DNA from: JAIBJN01 sp035461525
GTDB lineage: Bacteria; Actinomycetota; Thermoleophilia; Gaiellales; Gaiellaceae
Reading direction: 5' to 3'
Assembly (NCBI GenBank): GCA_035461525.1
Contig: DATHVD010000085.1
Span: 1 to 20,545 of the forward strand
DNA: 20,545 nucleotides
Shown piece by piece: positions 14,583 to 20,545 of the stretch; position 1 is the first letter of the stretch, and the number at the start of each line of letters is the position of its first letter. A program made the translations under genes and the position numbers. The notes under the pieces are model-generated. The model worked only from the letters and a program-made list of their open reading frames with translations. It was not told where the DNA came from and made no database searches.

Positions 14583-15608
14583 TCAGGGCGCGAGCCGCTC
14601 GGCCAGATAGGCGAGCCCGAGCGGGTAGCGGTACTCGATCGCCATGTGGCCGGCCTCGAAGAGCTCGAAGCGCACATCCTCGACGCCGATGTCGGCGAGC
14701 GCGCGGCGGAAAGCCTCTGCGCCGAGGTCGAGGTACCACTCGTCCTTCGTGCCGGCGTCCACGTAGATCGCGCGCAGGGAGCGGAGCGCCTCGGTGTGGC
14801 GCGGGACCATCCGGACGGGGTCGAGCTCGAGCCAGCGCTCCCAAACCTCGGGGACGACCTCGCCGGTGGCGGGCTCGAAGGGGAGGCGGACGGTGCCGTC
14901 CGGGTCGGCCGAGTAGCAGGCGGCCATGCACCAGTCGTTGAGGAGGTCCCCGTCGCTCTCCTTCGTGAACGCGGGGCGGCTGCGGAAGTCCTCCCAGAAG
15001 CGCTCGAAGGAGCCCTCGTACTCGTCGCGGAGCGTTCGGGCCGTCTCGCGGAAGCCGGGCAGGTAGCAGACCTCGAAGAGCGCGTCACCGGCGTGCGTGG
15101 CGAGACCCCCGAAGAGGTCGGGCCGGAGCATCGGCGTCACCATCGCCCCGTAGCCCCCGCTCGACTTGCCGGCGATCCCTCGGTGCTCGCGGGCGGGGAG
15201 CGTGCGGTAGCGCGCGTCCACCCAGGGGACGACCTCGTCGCAGAGGTACGTGTGGTAGCGTCCGGTTCCCGGCGAGTCGAGGAACTGGCTGCCGCCGATC
15301 GACGTCCAGGCGTCCACATAGACGAGGATGCACGGCGAGGCGTCGCCGGCAGCGAAGAGGGTGTCGGCGAGCTCCGGGAAGTTGCGCCGGAAGGGCGCCC
15401 GGTTCCGCCACATGTCGATCTGCCCGGTGAGGCCCTGGATCGCGTACACGGACGGGTAGCGGCGCTGCGGCTCTTCGTCGTAGCCCGGCGGCAGGTAGAC
15501 CCAGAGCGGCCGCCGGTGCGGGTCTCCCAGCGGGTTGCCCTCGAGGGCGGCGCTCTCGAAGACGGACTCCTCCATGCGGCCGGCGAGCTCGGATCCCCAG
15601 GGCTCCAC
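14583..15608 (-). CDS. Esterase family alpha/beta hydrolase (esterase D/enterochelin esterase-like)
   Basis: 341 residues from GTG. The alpha/beta hydrolase fold is shown by RPLWVYLPPGYDEEPQRRYPSVYAIQG, then VVPWVDARYRTLPAREHRGIAGKSSGGYGAM with the nucleophile elbow G147-K-S149-S-G151. The likely acid is D284 or D289 (IYVDAGTKDEWYL), and the catalytic His is H321 in FEAGHMAIEYRYP. No signal peptide, so probably cytosolic. The substrate is unknown; the family includes carboxylesterases and siderophore esterases. It starts 10 bases after the mutM stop; a TAGCAT box ending seven bases before the GTG overlaps that stop, so it may have its own leaderless promoter as well as read-through. Confidence 0.88.
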   Translation of the reverse strand: MEPWGSELAGRMEESVFESAALEGNPLGDPHRRPLWVYLPPGYDEEPQRRYPSVYAIQGLTGQIDMWRNRAPFRRNFPELADTLFAAGDASPCILVYVDAWTSIGGSQFLDSPGTGRYHTYLCDEVVPWVDARYRTLPAREHRGIAGKSSGGYGAMVTPMLRPDLFGGLATHAGDALFEVCYLPGFRETARTLRDEYEGSFERFWEDFRSRPAFTKESDGDLLNDWCMAACYSADPDGTVRLPFEPATGEVVPEVWERWLELDPVRMVPRHTEALRSLRAIYVDAGTKDEWYLDLGAEAFRRALADIGVEDVRFELFEAGHMAIEYRYPLGLAYLAERLAP

Positions 15609-15615
15609 GGTCGGG

Positions 15616-15621
15616 ATGCTA
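15616..15621 (-). promoter_or_regulatory. Putative -10 element TAGCAT upstream of the esterase
   Basis: TAGCAT ends seven bases before GTG 15608. Its TAG is also the mutM stop codon, so the match could be partly fortuitous. The longer string CTCCCGTAGCAT is identical to that before glyQ. Confidence 0.35.
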
Positions 15622-16452
15622 CGGGAGTCGCTGGCAGACCGGGCAGTACCACGTACCCCGGCCGGCGACGCGCGTCCTCGCGATCGGCGTGCCGCAGCGC
15701 TCGCACGGCTGCCCTGCGCGTCCGTAGACGCGGAACTCGTCCTGCATGCGCCCGCGCCCGCCGTCGGCGCCGCGGTAGTCGCGCAGCGTCGCGCCCTGGC
15801 GGCGTATGCCGAGCCGTAACGCCTTGCGGATCGCGTTCCGGAGCGCCGCGACCTGCTCGAGGTCGAGCGCGCCGGCGGGCGCCTGCGGATGGATGCGCGC
15901 GTACCAGAGCGCCTCGTCCGCGTAGATGTTCCCGACGCCGGCGGCGGCGCGCTGGTCGAGGAGCGCGGCCTTCACGGGTGCTCGCCGGCCGGCGAGCGCC
16001 TCCGCGAGGCGGGCGGCAGTGAAGCCGCGCTCGAGCGGCTCGCGCCCGAGGCGGCGGGCGGCGAAGTACTCCTCCAGCTCGCCGGGCTCGAGCAGCTCCC
16101 ACGTCCCGAAGCGCCGGACGTCCCGGTACGCGATGTCCGAGCCGTTGTCCATACTGATGACAGCCCGCGTGTGTGCGTCCTCCACGGTCTCGGCCGGCGC
16201 CGGGTGGAGGACGGTTCCGGTCATCCGCAGGTGAACGAGGAGGTGCCGCCCGCTCTCGAAGACGACGATCAGATACTTGCCGCGCCTGCGCACGTCGGCG
16301 ACGCGCTCGCCCTCGAGGGCGGCGGCGACCGCGTCCGGAGGCTCGGGCCTCGTCAGCCGGGGGTCGCGGATCTCGACGCGCTCGAGCCGACGACCGGCGA
16401 GCCCCGGCGCGAGCCTGGAGCGGATCGTCTCGACCTCGGGCAGCTCGGGCAC
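15619..16452 (-). CDS. mutM: Formamidopyrimidine-DNA glycosylase
   Basis: 277 residues from GTG. Bifunctional glycosylase/AP lyase removing 8-oxoguanine and formamidopyrimidines. The mature N-terminus PELPEVETIRSRL supplies the catalytic Pro and Glu. K59 lies in RRRGKYLIV, and the helix-two-turn-helix region includes KAALLDQRAAAGVGNIYADEALW. The C-terminal zinc finger uses C250, C253, C270 and C273. All key residues are intact. GTG 16452 is fixed by the need for Pro directly after the initiator; upstream ATG codons are therefore wrong. It follows deoA by 23 bp, and the esterase follows it. Confidence 0.96.
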   Translation of the reverse strand: MPELPEVETIRSRLAPGLAGRRLERVEIRDPRLTRPEPPDAVAAALEGERVADVRRRGKYLIVVFESGRHLLVHLRMTGTVLHPAPAETVEDAHTRAVISMDNGSDIAYRDVRRFGTWELLEPGELEEYFAARRLGREPLERGFTAARLAEALAGRRAPVKAALLDQRAAAGVGNIYADEALWYARIHPQAPAGALDLEQVAALRNAIRKALRLGIRRQGATLRDYRGADGGRGRMQDEFRVYGRAGQPCERCGTPIARTRVAGRGTWYCPVCQRLP

Positions 16453-16475
16453 GGCGTGAGCGGCTCCCGGCCGCC

Positions 16476-17771
16476 TCAGGAGAGGACGTCGAGGACGATC
16501 GGCATCCGCTCGGGCTCCCCGTCCCCGATGCGGTAGCACGCCGCGACCTCCTCGACGGCCCGGCTCGCGGCCTCCTCGTCGCGCGCGTGCACCTCGGCGA
16601 GTGGCGCCCCGGCGTCGACCCGGTCGCCCCGCTTCGCCAGGCAGACGACGCCGACCGCGTGGTCGATCGCGTCCTCCTTGCGGACGCGGCCGGCCCCGAG
16701 GTGGAGCGCCGCGAGCCCGATCGCCGTCGCGGCGATGGCCTGGACGTACCCGGACGCCGGCGCCGGCACCGGCCGGACCACCGCTGCGCGCGGGAGGGCG
16801 CCGCGGTCGGGGTCGCCGCCCTGCGCCCGGATCCAGCGGTCGTAAAGCTCGCGGGCGATCCCGCCCGTGAGCGCCTCCTCGGCCCGGCGGCGCCCTCCGT
16901 CCCCGTCGACGCCGAGGTCGGAGAGCGTCAGCAGGTGCGCCGCTGCGCCGAGCACGAGCTCGACGAGGTCCGGAGGCCCGTTCCCCTCCAGCGTGTCGAG
17001 GACCTCGGCGATCTCGACCGCGTTCCCGACCGCGTGGCCGAGCGGCTGATCCATGTCGGTCAGCTCGCAGACGACCTCGCGGCCGGCTCTCCGGCCGAGC
17101 TCGACCATGGTCCCGGCGAGCTCGCGGGCCTCCTCCAGGGTCTTCATGAAAGCGCCGTCGCCGACCTTGACGTCGAGCACGATCGCGTCTGCGCCGCCCG
17201 CGATCTTCTTCGACATGATCGAGGAGGCGATCAGCGGGATGATGTCCACGGTCGCGGTCACGTCCCTGAGGGCGTAGAGCTTCTTGTCCGCCGGGACGAG
17301 GTCGGCGGTCTGGCCGACGATGGCCAGGCCGAGCTCCCGCACCTGGCGGATGAACTCGTCGCCGCCCAACTCGATGCGGAAGCCGGGGATCGCCTCGAGC
17401 TTGTCCAGCGTCCCACCGGTGTGCCCGAGCCCGCGGCCGCTCATCTTCGCGAACGGCACCCCGCAGGCGGCGACGACGGGGCCGAGCGCGAGCGACGTCT
17501 TGTCCCCGACGCCCCCCGTCGAATGCTTGTCCACGACCTTGCGGCCGAGCGCCGAGAGGTCGACGGTCTCGCCGCTTCGCACCATCGCGTCCGTGAGCGC
17601 GTGGGTCTCGGCCGCCGAGAGCCCCCGGAAGTACGCGGCCATGCAGAACGCGGCCATCTGGTAGTCGGGGACCTCGTCGCGGGCATACGCGAGGACGAGG
17701 TCGCCGAGCTCGTCCGCCGAGAGCTCGCCGCCGTCCCGCTTGCGCTGGATCAGCTCGGCCGCCGGAATCAC
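16476..17771 (-). CDS. deoA: Thymidine/pyrimidine-nucleoside phosphorylase
   Basis: 431 residues from GTG. Phosphorolysis of thymidine, deoxyuridine and possibly uridine to base plus (deoxy)ribose 1-phosphate. The signature DKHSTGGVGDKTSLALGPVVAACG (81-104) and KMSGRGLGHTGGTLDKLEAIPGF (109-131) are complete. The phosphate and substrate region YALRDVTATVDIIPLIASSIMSKKIAGG and the C-terminal beta domain are also present. The start overlaps the deoB stop by 4 nt (GTGA), so the phosphorylase and the mutase that handles its sugar product are co-translated. Pyrimidine specificity (deoA versus pdp) cannot be fixed from sequence alone. Confidence 0.93.
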   Translation of the reverse strand: MIPAAELIQRKRDGGELSADELGDLVLAYARDEVPDYQMAAFCMAAYFRGLSAAETHALTDAMVRSGETVDLSALGRKVVDKHSTGGVGDKTSLALGPVVAACGVPFAKMSGRGLGHTGGTLDKLEAIPGFRIELGGDEFIRQVRELGLAIVGQTADLVPADKKLYALRDVTATVDIIPLIASSIMSKKIAGGADAIVLDVKVGDGAFMKTLEEARELAGTMVELGRRAGREVVCELTDMDQPLGHAVGNAVEIAEVLDTLEGNGPPDLVELVLGAAAHLLTLSDLGVDGDGGRRRAEEALTGGIARELYDRWIRAQGGDPDRGALPRAAVVRPVPAPASGYVQAIAATAIGLAALHLGAGRVRKEDAIDHAVGVVCLAKRGDRVDAGAPLAEVHARDEEAASRAVEEVAACYRIGDGEPERMPIVLDVLS

Positions 17772-18934
17772 GGCTCGAGCACGGGCTCGCCCGGGATCCC
17801 GCGGCCGGGCGCCCGGCCGCCCAGCCAGGCGTTCACCGTCGCCCCCACGTCCGCGAACTCGCCGTCGTGCCGGCGACCGGCGCCGTTCCTCCCCTCGACG
17901 TAGGCAAGGAAGAGCGCGTGCTCACGGGAGTGGTCGGTCGAGGGCGTCGTCGGGTCGCAGCCGTGGTCCGAGGTCAGGATCAGAAGGTCGCCCGGTCGCA
18001 GCGCGTCGAGGATGTCCGGCAGGCGCCGATCGAAGTCCTGCAGGCAGCGGTGGAAGTTGACCGGGTCGTTGCGATGGCCCCAGAGCATGTCGGTCTCGAC
18101 GAGGTTGACGAACACGAGCCCGCTCTCGAGCTCCCGCAGGAGCCGCTCGATCTCGCCGATCCCCTCGCGATTCGACTTCGTGGGGTGTGAGTGGTCGATG
18201 TCGGCCCCCGCGAAGATGTCGTGGATCTTGCCCACGCCGTGCACTTCGTTCCCCGCTTCACGGATCAGGGTGAGGTAGTTGGGCTGGCGCGGCTTGAGGG
18301 ACCAGTCGTGCCGCTCCGGCGTCCGGACGTAGCTGCCCGGCTCCCCCTCGAACGGCCTGGCGATCACCCTCCCGACCGCGTGCTTCCCGGTGAGGATCTC
18401 CCTGACGATCCCGCACGCCTCGTAGAGCTCCTCGAGGGGGATCGTCTCCTTGTGCGCGGCCACCTGGAACACCGAGTCGGCGGAGGTGTAGACGATCCAC
18501 TTGCCGGTGCGCTGGTGCTCCTCGCCGAGCTCCTCGATGATCTCCGTCCCCGACGCCGCCTTGTTGCCGAGGACGCCGCGCCCGGTCCTGTGCGCGAACT
18601 CCTCGATCACCTCGAACGGGAACCCGTGCGGGTACGTCGGCATCGCGACGGGGGTGACGATCCCCATCAGCTCCCAGTGGCCGGTCGTCGTGTCCTTGCC
18701 CTTCGAGCGCGGCACGAGCCGGCCGGCGACGGCGGGCGCCCCGGCCAGCGGCGGGCAGCCCTCGAGCTCCTCGACGTTGCCGAGGCCGAGGTGCTCCAGG
18801 TTGGGGAGATCGAGCCCGCCGACCGCCTTGGCGACGTTGCCGAGCGTGTCGGATCCCTCGTCTCCGTACTCGTGGGCGTCCGGCAGCTCTCCTGCCCCAA
18901 CCGCGTCCAGCACGATGACGCACGCACGCGGCAT
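17768..18934 (-). CDS. deoB: Phosphopentomutase
   Basis: 388 residues. Interconverts (deoxy)ribose 1-phosphate and 5-phosphate in nucleoside salvage. Alkaline-phosphatase superfamily metal ligands and the phosphorylated Thr are visible: VIVLDAVGAGELPDA (D10), KGKDTTTGHWELMG (T84 probable phosphosite), ETDMLWGHRNDP (about 280-291), SDHGCDPTTPSTDHSREH (322-339). Length is normal. The ATG at 18934 is preceded by a TAGAAT box with six intervening bases. First gene of deoB-deoA-mutM(-esterase), and divergent by only 17 bp from a small membrane-protein gene. Confidence 0.96.
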   Translation of the reverse strand: MPRACVIVLDAVGAGELPDAHEYGDEGSDTLGNVAKAVGGLDLPNLEHLGLGNVEELEGCPPLAGAPAVAGRLVPRSKGKDTTTGHWELMGIVTPVAMPTYPHGFPFEVIEEFAHRTGRGVLGNKAASGTEIIEELGEEHQRTGKWIVYTSADSVFQVAAHKETIPLEELYEACGIVREILTGKHAVGRVIARPFEGEPGSYVRTPERHDWSLKPRQPNYLTLIREAGNEVHGVGKIHDIFAGADIDHSHPTKSNREGIGEIERLLRELESGLVFVNLVETDMLWGHRNDPVNFHRCLQDFDRRLPDILDALRPGDLLILTSDHGCDPTTPSTDHSREHALFLAYVEGRNGAGRRHDGEFADVGATVNAWLGGRAPGRGIPGEPVLEP

Positions 18935-18939
18935 GCGGC

Positions 18940-18945
18940 TATTCT
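18940..18945 (+). promoter_or_regulatory. Putative -10 element TATTCT for the 50-aa protein
   Basis: TATTCT is followed by six bases and GTG 18952. It shares five of six positions with the deoB box on the opposite strand. Confidence 0.5.
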
Positions 18946-18946
18946 A
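18941..18946 (-). promoter_or_regulatory. Putative -10 element TAGAAT for deoB
   Basis: On the minus strand TAGAAT is followed by six bases and the deoB ATG. No Shine-Dalgarno sequence fits in the 17-bp gap, which supports leaderless starts in both directions. Confidence 0.55.
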
Positions 18947-18951
18947 CGGCC

Positions 18952-19104
18952 GTGGTGGGCACCGTCCTCGGCCTCCTCGGCATGGCCCTCTGGATCGCGG
19001 TCGTGATCGCGATCGCGGCGGGCATCACGTACGCCGTCGTGAAGATCTTTCCCGGCGACGACGACAAGAAGCCGGCTGCCGAGTCGCCCGACACCGCGTC
19101 CTGA
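18952..19104 (+). CDS. Small single-pass membrane protein
   Basis: 50 residues: MVGTVLGLLGMALWIAVVIAI opens a hydrophobic helix up to about residue 31 (AAGITYAVVKIF). A charged tail follows (PGDDDKKPAAESPDTAS). The N-out or N-in orientation is unclear. GTG 18952 is preferred because a TATTCT box ends six bases upstream; GTG 18955 is possible. No family recognised. Codon use is typical of the window. It ends 9 bp before the convergent alanine dehydrogenase stop. Confidence 0.65.
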   Translation: MVGTVLGLLGMALWIAVVIAIAAGITYAVVKIFPGDDDKKPAAESPDTAS

Positions 19105-19113
19105 GCTCCGCGC

Positions 19114-20238
19114 TCAGACGGGCTCGAGCGGGAGGACCTGCTCGAGCGGCGCGTAGTCGAGCCCGTGGGCCTCGGCGACGGCCTCGTAGGTCAGCTTGCC
19201 CTCGAGGACGTTGACGCCGCGGGCGAGCGCGCGGTCGCGGGCCACGGCCTCGCGCACGCCGTGATCCGCGATCGCCTCGACGTACGGGAGGGTCACGTTC
19301 GTGAGGGCGAACGTGGACGTCACGGGCACCGCTCCGGGCATGTTCGAGACGCAGTAGTGGGTGACGCTACCGACGAGGTAGACGGGGTCGGAGTGCGTCG
19401 TCGGCCGCGAGGTCTCGAAGCAGCCGCCCTGGTCGATGGAGACGTCCACGACGACGGCCCCGGCCTTCATACGGAGGATCATGTCCTCGGTGACGAGCTT
19501 CGGCGCGCGCGCCCCCGGGATGAGCACCGCGCCGATCACGAGGTCGGCGTCGAGGACGGAGCGCTCGACCTCGAGCGACGACGAGTAGACGAGCTCGACG
19601 CGGCCGGAGAGGATCTCCTCAAGGTAGCGGAGCCGGTCGATCGACTTGTCCAGGATCCGCACCTGGGCGCCGAGCCCGAGCGCGATAACGGCGGCGTTGT
19701 AGCCGACCATGCCGCCGCCGAGCACGACGACGCGCGCCGGCGGCACGCCTGCGACGCCGCCGAGCAGGAGCCCGCGGCCGCCGCGGGGCTTCTCGAGGAA
19801 GTGGGCGCCGGCCTGCGCCGAGAGACGGCCTGCGACCTCGCTCATCGGCGCGAGCAGCGGCAGGCGGCCGTCGTCGGTCTCGACGGTCTCGTAGGCGATG
19901 CACGTCGCGCCGCTCTCCACGAGCGCCCGCGTGAGGGTCTCGTCGGCTGCGAGGTGCAGATACGTGAAGAGGACGAGCCCTTCGCGGATCCGGCCGTATT
20001 CCTCCGGCAGCGGCTCCTTCACCTTCAGCAGGAGATCGGAGCCGGCCCACGCCTCTTCGGCGGAGACGAGCGAGGCGCCGACGGCCTCGTACTCGGCGTC
20101 GGGAAACGCGCTCCCGACGCCGGCGCCCGCCTCGACGAGCACGTCGTGGCCGCGCTGCCGCAGCTCGCGCGCGCCGGCGGGCGTCAACGCGACCCGGTAC
20201 TCGTCCGGCTTGATCTCCTTGACGACGCCGATCCGCAT
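19114..20238 (-). CDS. ald: Alanine dehydrogenase
   Basis: 374 residues, normal length. NAD-dependent interconversion of L-alanine and pyruvate plus ammonia. The N-terminus MRIGVVKEIKPDEYRVALTPAGARELRQRGHDVLVEAGAG is diagnostic. Substrate residues R15, K74 (LKVKEPLPEEYG) and H95 (FTYLHLAADE) are present. The Rossmann fold begins VVVLGGGMVGYNAAVIALGLGAQVRILDKS (171-199), and VVDVSIDQGGCFETSRPTTHSDP plus HYCVSNMPGAVPVTSTFALTN complete the family pattern. ATG 20238 is correct; upstream in-frame sequence is Arg-rich and overlaps the next gene. A TATCGT box lies 11 bases before the ATG. Confidence 0.96.
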   Translation of the reverse strand: MRIGVVKEIKPDEYRVALTPAGARELRQRGHDVLVEAGAGVGSAFPDAEYEAVGASLVSAEEAWAGSDLLLKVKEPLPEEYGRIREGLVLFTYLHLAADETLTRALVESGATCIAYETVETDDGRLPLLAPMSEVAGRLSAQAGAHFLEKPRGGRGLLLGGVAGVPPARVVVLGGGMVGYNAAVIALGLGAQVRILDKSIDRLRYLEEILSGRVELVYSSSLEVERSVLDADLVIGAVLIPGARAPKLVTEDMILRMKAGAVVVDVSIDQGGCFETSRPTTHSDPVYLVGSVTHYCVSNMPGAVPVTSTFALTNVTLPYVEAIADHGVREAVARDRALARGVNVLEGKLTYEAVAEAHGLDYAPLEQVLPLEPV

Positions 20239-20249
20239 GAGGCGCGCCA

Positions 20250-20255
20250 ACGATA
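20250..20255 (-). promoter_or_regulatory. Putative -10 element TATCGT upstream of ald
   Basis: TATCGT on the minus strand ends 11 bases before the ATG, implying a leader of only a few bases. It lies within the 89-bp gap between ald and the DUF3866-like gene. Weaker than the other boxes because the spacing is longer. Confidence 0.3.
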
Positions 20256-20327
20256 GCCGAACCGGGACGCCCGGATGGCCTCGTTTCACGGAGTTCTTCG
20301 CCCGGCGGTCGAAGCGGCTCGACCGGC

Positions 20328-20545
20328 TCAGCGCGGCCGCCGGGCGTGCTCGCGCGCGAGCACGCCCGCCGCGAAGGCCGCGGCGAAGAACCACGGATCG
20401 TCGTCCGGGCCCCGACCCATGTGCGAGAGCGGAAGTCCGGCGCACGCCTCGCGCCACCCGCCGGCATCGACGACAGCGATCTCCTCGACGCCCTCCGGAA
20501 CCTCGAGGCCCCGCGGCCACGCGACGGTCGCGGACGGGACGAGGT
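20328..20545 (-). CDS. DUF3866-like protein, C-terminal part (runs off the right edge)
   Basis: An open frame with no start codon inside the window. It reads LVPSATVAWPRGLEVPEGVEEI, then AVVDAGGWREACAGLPLSHMGRGPDDDP and WFFAAAFAAGVLAREHARRPR before TGA at 20328-20330; 71 full codons are visible. The ending PLSHMGRGPDxDPxFFxAAxAAG resembles the C-terminus of DUF3866 proteins (full length about 350 aa, function unknown). The other two minus frames here are Arg-rich and unconvincing. It precedes ald by 89 bp on the same strand, so the two could form one transcript. Family assignment is from memory and moderate. Confidence 0.65.
   Translation of the reverse strand, partial: LVPSATVAWPRGLEVPEGVEEIAVVDAGGWREACAGLPLSHMGRGPDDDPWFFAAAFAAGVLAREHARRPR
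20341..20368. repeat. Perfect 28-bp palindrome at the 3' end of the DUF3866-like gene
   Basis: CGGGCGTGCTCGCG is followed immediately by its exact reverse complement. In the minus-strand transcript it could fold into a stem of about 12 bp with a 4-nt loop, ten bases before the stop codon. No U-run follows, so it is not a standard terminator. Confidence 0.6.

Noticed and set aside
20239..20520. N-terminal extension of alanine dehydrogenase
   Set aside because: Arg-rich, overlaps the DUF3866-like frame, and normal Ald proteins begin at MRIGVVKE.
1..20545. CRISPR array, insertion sequence, phage, toxin-antitoxin or defence module
   Set aside because: No regularly spaced repeats, transposase or integrase motifs, terminal repeats, or recognised defence domains were seen on either strand.

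Overview
The window is about 20.5 kb of very GC-rich bacterial chromosome. It is densely packed, with many GTG starts and 4-nt stop/start overlaps. Gene content (DUF6941-type protein, DUF4235, alanine dehydrogenase, class I photolyase, two-subunit GlyRS) and GC-driven codon use suggest an actinobacterium of the Thermoleophilia/Gaiellales type. That placement is inference; no rRNA or tRNA was recognised. Nearly everything is housekeeping or central metabolism. I see no phage, IS element, CRISPR array or obvious defence system.

Layout. (1) 1-1266: a DUF4235 small membrane protein, a decayed and internally deleted class-III aminotransferase pseudogene, and two small genes (one membrane, one Cys-rich). 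(2) 1244-3712, minus strand: DUF6941-like protein, ComB-family phosphatase and DNA photolyase form an operon. (3) 3765-4625, plus: rhomboid protease with an N-terminal zinc finger. (4) 4629-13999, minus: recO, an MFS transporter, a membrane-anchored acidic protein, glyQ, glyS, the PPDK regulatory protein (PPSR), a 57-aa membrane protein and ppdK. This order resembles the recO-glyQ-glyS-PPSR-ppdK neighbourhood of Clostridia/Bacilli with two genes inserted after recO. (5) 14061-14574, plus: glutaredoxin and a small conserved-looking protein. (6) 14583-18934, minus: deoB, deoA, mutM and an esterase. (7) 18952-20545: a 50-aa membrane protein (plus), alanine dehydrogenase (minus), and the C-terminal end of a DUF3866-like gene running off the right edge.

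Functional links. PPSR would phosphorylate and dephosphorylate PPDK at the Thr two residues before its catalytic His, so region 4 pairs an enzyme with its regulator. DeoA and DeoB salvage deoxynucleosides, and photolyase and MutM repair DNA. Alanine dehydrogenase and PPDK both act on pyruvate.

The most interesting signals are non-coding. Many start codons sit 6-7 nt after a TANNNT box, implying leaderless transcription. One pair of divergent genes has -10 boxes overlapping within a 17-bp gap. The 200-bp gap upstream of ppdK holds a nested RNA fold plus an intrinsic terminator that points the wrong way for its neighbours. A perfect 28-bp palindrome lies at the end of the DUF3866-like gene.
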